Part shown: positions 61,174 through 64,000 of the stretch, piece by piece
Position numbering within the stretch: position 1 is the stretch's first letter
How the letters are laid out: the number at the start of each line of letters is the position of its first letter
Assembly (NCBI GenBank): GCA_003151335.1
Contig: PLXE01000091.1
Location: 1-64,000 of the forward strand
DNA from: Acidobacteriaceae bacterium
GTDB lineage: Bacteria > Acidobacteriota > Terriglobia > Terriglobales > Acidobacteriaceae
Reading direction: 5' to 3'
Length of the DNA stretch: 64,000 nucleotides
Made by a program: the position numbers and the translations under genes
Notes under the pieces: generated by a model
Databases searched by the model: none
What the model was told of the DNA's origin: nothing
Seen by the model: the letters and a program-made list of their open reading frames with translations, nothing else

Positions 61174-61376
61174 CGGTCGGCACTCAGTGCGCTGCTGAAC
61201 CAATGGGAAAGCAGGTCCCTCCGCTCGGACTAAAGTCCTCGGTCGGGATGACAATTGTGAAGGGCTGAATGAACTGGCAAGTACCGGCTGCTAAGTGCTA
61301 AGCGCCAAGTGCTAAATGCCAACTGCCGACTGCCGAATAGCGAATCTCTCCTTTCCTGCGCTACCATCAAGTACCG
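61174..61376. other. Intergenic stretch with repeat words
   Basis: Holds palindromic repeat copy 4 and, at 61280-61345, a degenerate run of short words (GCTAAGTGC, CCAAGTGC, CCAACTGCC, CGACTGCC). I see no gene. Confidence 0.4.
61211..61253 (-). repeat. Dispersed palindromic repeat, copy 4
   Basis: On the minus strand it reads TGTCATCCCGACCGAGG, a GACTTTAGTC centre and CGGAGGGACCTGC. It is intergenic and closest to copy 2 at 53673, inverted. Confidence 0.6.
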
Positions 61377-62078
61377 ATGAAACAGGCCGTCTTCCGGGAA
61401 CGCAACAAGCGGTACTATCGCGTTCTGCACGCCCCCATCTGGATTTGGGTCTTCTGGGTTGTCCCGGGATATCCGCTCACCTACGACCTCTACGCTCACG
61501 GGCCGGACCGCCGCCATTGGATTTGGCTGGCCATCGTAGTTGCGGGTGTGGCGTGGCGCGGCTTCAATGGGCGCATTCCCGGTTGTGAGCCGGCGCCGTA
61601 CATCACGCACTATGGCGTGCATCAGCCCAACTTGCCGTATCGCGTCGTGTGCTACACGGCGGCGTGGATCGACATCATCGTGCCTTACGCGCTGAACCTC
61701 ATCGGGTTGGTCGTCGCTTCCATCAACGGCCGCTGGCTGCTGCACGATCTCTATCGCTACGGCTACTATCCGCTGGCGCTGGCGGTAATTCTGGCGACGG
61801 CCCTGGACTGGACGCCGCGCGCCAAGCGCGACACCGTGGGCGAGGGCGCCGAGCGGGCCTGGTTCTACGTGGCCATCTGGACGGTGGTGCCGACCCAGGT
61901 CATCAATTGGGGCGCGTGGCGCTTTGGCAGGTTCATGGATCTGGCGCCGCTTCCGCTGGCCCGCCTTCGGTTGGCAATCTGCCTGCTCTCGACAGCTCTT
62001 TTCTTAGTCCTGGGATATGCGGAGAAACTGCCGCGCAGCCAGCGGCACTACGAAGGCGTGGCCGCGGCGGGAGTGTGA
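61377..62078 (+). CDS. Polytopic membrane protein of unknown function
   Basis: A 233-residue protein with about six membrane helices (LHAPIWIWVFWVVPGYPL, IDIIVPYALNLIGLVVASI, LRLAICLLSTALFLVLGYAE) and many aromatic residues. I do not recognise a family. It is convergent with the next gene, 19 bases apart. Confidence 0.6.
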   Translation: MKQAVFRERNKRYYRVLHAPIWIWVFWVVPGYPLTYDLYAHGPDRRHWIWLAIVVAGVAWRGFNGRIPGCEPAPYITHYGVHQPNLPYRVVCYTAAWIDIIVPYALNLIGLVVASINGRWLLHDLYRYGYYPLALAVILATALDWTPRAKRDTVGEGAERAWFYVAIWTVVPTQVINWGAWRFGRFMDLAPLPLARLRLAICLLSTALFLVLGYAEKLPRSQRHYEGVAAAGV

Positions 62079-62097
62079 GAACCAGGTTGCGGCTTGT

Positions 62098-62853
62098 CTA
62101 GGGTTGGCTCAGCCCGGAACTTGCCGGCGGAGTATTCGCGCCTGGCAACGGAGCCGGAGTAAGCCCCATGAAGGTTGTCCCCAAGAACTTCCCCTGAGCA
62201 TCAAAATTCCAGGTGAACAGCGCCGTTCCGGCATGGGCGCAGGCGTGGCAGCCATTGATCAGCGGATACCCCAGAATGAATTGCAATCCGTTGTTGGGGC
62301 CCTGTTGCGTGTTGGGCCAAGTGGTGCCGTCGCGGTCGCCGGGCCAGACGCCGACTTTAGGGAACTGGTTCTGCACGTCCTGGAATTGAAAGCTCTGTTC
62401 CATTCCCTTCTGGTCGAGCAGCTTCAGATCTTCGGCATTCACGATGGTGGGCGAGCCGTTCACCAGGAGCAGACCGTTGTTGGTGTTCGCGCGCAAGGGA
62501 TAGACGATCCAGGCGACATCCACCGGACCGACGGGGTTAAACCCGCTCATGATGCCTACGTCGCCCCCGTTCTGCCGGTAGAGCATCTCGGTAAAGGCCA
62601 CTGCGGCGGCAGGCGCTCCCGCCTTCGACATTTGGGCGATAAAGCACTCAGCAAAGCTGGGAGGTTGAGAAGCGTTGTCGCAGGCTTTGTGAGCATTGGC
62701 GAGGAAGATGGACGGCATTTGCCAGACCGCCGAGGCGCCGATCTTGTTTTCCGCGGTCCCATCTTGTCCGGTGGGAGTTTTACTTGCCTGGTTCTGCGCA
62801 ATCGCCGAACTCAGCAAAGCGGCAATTACGGCCAATTGCAGTGCTCTCCGCAT
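62098..62853 (-). CDS. Secreted protein of unknown function
   Basis: A 251-residue protein from ATG 62853 with GGAGGG seven bases upstream. A signal peptide (ALQLAVIAALLSSAIAQ) precedes a globular body with MPSIFLANAHKACDNASQPP, VAFTEMLYRQNGGDVG and a paired-Cys segment GCHACAHAG near residue 215. No family is recognised. Three or four Cys could form disulfides. Confidence 0.6.
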   Translation of the reverse strand: MRRALQLAVIAALLSSAIAQNQASKTPTGQDGTAENKIGASAVWQMPSIFLANAHKACDNASQPPSFAECFIAQMSKAGAPAAAVAFTEMLYRQNGGDVGIMSGFNPVGPVDVAWIVYPLRANTNNGLLLVNGSPTIVNAEDLKLLDQKGMEQSFQFQDVQNQFPKVGVWPGDRDGTTWPNTQQGPNNGLQFILGYPLINGCHACAHAGTALFTWNFDAQGKFLGTTFMGLTPAPLPGANTPPASSGLSQP

Positions 62854-62952
62854 GGGGCGGCCCTCCAACAGCAGGTAGTAAGTCCAATGAGCAATGTACC
62901 TGAGAGGAGAATTCGAGTCGAGACATCTTCTGCAGCGACAAGAGCGGACCGC

Positions 62953-62977
62953 AAAAAAAGGCGGCCATTTGGCCGCC
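62953..62977 (-). terminator. Terminator of the cold-shock gene
   Basis: GGCGGCC and GGCCGCC form a perfect 7-bp stem with a 4-base loop (62960-62977). On the minus strand it is followed by seven T (62959-62953). It lies 27 bases beyond the csp stop. Confidence 0.85.
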
Positions 62978-63003
62978 CTCTTGTGGAGTCTCAGCTCGGG
63001 ACC

Positions 63004-63204
63004 TTAGAGAACCTGTACGTTCTCAGCCTGCCAACCCTTGGGCCCTTTGACTACGTTGAACGAGACAGCCTGGCCTTCCTGCAAGCTGCGGAAGCCTTCC
63101 GTCTGAATCGCAGAATAGTGAACGAATACGTCTTCCCCATTCTGACGGCTGATAAAGCCGTAGCCCTTCGCGTCATTGAACCACTTAACCGTTCCTTGTT
63201 CCAT
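63004..63204 (-). CDS. Cold-shock domain protein
   Basis: A 66-residue CspA-type RNA chaperone: [20 protein letters not shown] (RNP1), then [12 protein letters not shown] (RNP2). ATG at 63204 has a GAAGGAA site about 11 bases before; the upstream open frame is not part of the domain. A 250-base gap to acpS leaves room for the long 5' leader usual for csp genes. Confidence 0.93.
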   Translation of the reverse strand: MEQGTVKWFNDAKGYGFISRQNGEDVFVHYSAIQTEGFRSLQEGQAVSFNVVKGPKGWQAENVQVL

Positions 63205-63459
63205 AGTGATACAAGTTCCTTCGATGTTGATATAGCGCAATTCGATCGGGATGTGAGGCGGCAGGGAGTGCGGTAAAGCAGGAACTGCTGCGTACAACGT
63301 CGATCAATCGAGCAACTTCATCATATCAGCCTATGCCGCAAAGCCAAAGCAATTCCTGCTCGCCGGCCTGTCCGGTCATCGAAGGAATGACAAAAACCAC
63401 TATTCTCAATATGTTACCTTGTTGGAATTGATCCGTTGGCGGACTGAGATAGTGGCTGA

Positions 63460-63855
63460 ATGATCGTAGGAACCGGCATCGACATTGCGGAGGTGGATCG
63501 CATCAAGGCCTCGATCGAGCGCTTTGGCCGGCGCTTTCTGGAGCGGGTATTTACCGCCGACGAGATTCATTACTGCGAGTCCAAAGCCAATAAGGCAGAG
63601 CGTTACGCCGGACGTTTTGCAGCCAAGGAAGCTGCCATGAAGGCCATCGGAACCGGTTGGAGCCGGGGCGTCACCTGGCACGATGTGGAAGTCCGGCGCT
63701 TCCCAGGTGGACGGCCCACGATGGCCTTTCACGGCAAGGCGGCGGAATTCTTCCAGAAACTCGGGGCGGTGCGCGCCCATCTTTCGATCACGCATACCGA
63801 GCGCCAGGCCATGGCCCAAGTCATCCTCGAATCTGACGAAGCGGTGAAAGCCTGA
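63460..63855 (+). CDS. acpS: Holo-[acyl-carrier-protein] synthase
   Basis: A 131-residue AcpS that transfers 4'-phosphopantetheine from CoA to acyl carrier protein. The metal-binding GTGIDIAEVDRI, the RVFTADEIHYCESKANKAER centre and RYAGRFAAKEAAMKAIGTG are complete, and LSITHTERQAMAQVIL closes the fold. It is about 100 bases before aroC. Confidence 0.95.
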   Translation: MIVGTGIDIAEVDRIKASIERFGRRFLERVFTADEIHYCESKANKAERYAGRFAAKEAAMKAIGTGWSRGVTWHDVEVRRFPGGRPTMAFHGKAAEFFQKLGAVRAHLSITHTERQAMAQVILESDEAVKA

Positions 63856-63955
63856 CAGTTCTGGATAAGTTATCCGCCGGTGCTTCACCGACCCACGCGA
63901 ACGGCCCACTGCTAAATCCCAACGCCATCAGCTACAATCAGCCTTTCCTATTGCT

Positions 63956-64000
63956 ATGTTGCGCTTTTCGACAGCCGGTGAGTCGCATGGGGAAGCTCTG
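63956..64000 (+). CDS. aroC: Chorismate synthase, first 15 codons
   Basis: ATG 63956 reads MLRFSTAGESHGEAL to the window end, the invariant start of chorismate synthase (RFxTAGESHG). The enzyme makes chorismate from EPSP in the shikimate pathway. Only the N-terminus is in the window. Confidence 0.85.
   Translation, partial: MLRFSTAGESHGEAL

Overview
The window reads as a chromosome segment of an Acidobacteriota bacterium, most likely of the Terriglobia/Koribacter type. This is inferred from two adjacent Acidobacteria-type VWFA-related secreted proteins, an Acidobacteria-style kinase fragment, the dense secreted-protein content, the G+C-rich coding style and short palindromic repeats between genes. 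Gram-negative envelope genes (LptE-like lipoprotein, TonB-dependent receptor) agree. No rRNA is present; one tRNA-Leu, RNase P RNA, dnaB, holA, selA, acpS and the first codons of aroC mark it as core chromosome.

Region 1 (1-14.3 kb) is the most striking part. It holds a MarR-type regulator and a colinear run: NrfD/HybB-like membrane subunit, soluble HdrD-like Fe-S protein, EtfB, EtfA, membrane EtfD/HdrD-like Fe-S protein, HdrA, MvhD, MvhG, MvhA and a cyclic-nucleotide-binding-domain protein, with a divergent hydrogenase maturation protease. Together these could link H2, an HdrA flavin centre, an electron-transfer flavoprotein and the quinone pool. Separate HdrB and HdrC genes are missing; two fused Fe-S/CCG proteins seem to replace them.

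Region 2 (14.3-21.1 kb) is a gene-decay zone: a TIR-domain fragment, two genes each broken by one in-frame TGA, one with TAA and TGA, one frameshifted gene and a kinase fragment. Only a WD40 secreted protein and one other secreted protein look intact. Region 3 (21.1-24.9 kb) is a mobile-element remnant with a tyrosine integrase, a small HTH protein, a lysine/alanine-rich KGG-like protein and two accessory genes, ending at tRNA-Leu(CAA). Region 4 (24.9-28.6 kb) holds a TonB receptor plus a YfiR/GGDEF pair that looks fused by deletion; a near copy of the tRNA 3' end lies at its far edge.

Region 5 (28.8-36.8 kb) is housekeeping: MeaB, methylmalonyl-CoA epimerase, TsaB, RimI, YdcH-like, phosphatidylserine synthesis (Psd, PssA), a cysteine-less ASADH-like protein, LptE-like and HolA. 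Region 6 (36.8-48.8 kb) has an FAD oxidoreductase, a sigma/anti-sigma/membrane-protein operon, an ARPP-1-like protein and the VWFA pair. Region 7 (48.9-64 kb) has rnpB, a degenerate diadenylate-cyclase-like protein, hicB with a frameshifted hicA, a metallo-hydrolase, dnaB, a TPR protein, YggX, selA, a DUF488 gene carrying an in-frame palindromic repeat, a cold-shock protein, acpS and the start of aroC.
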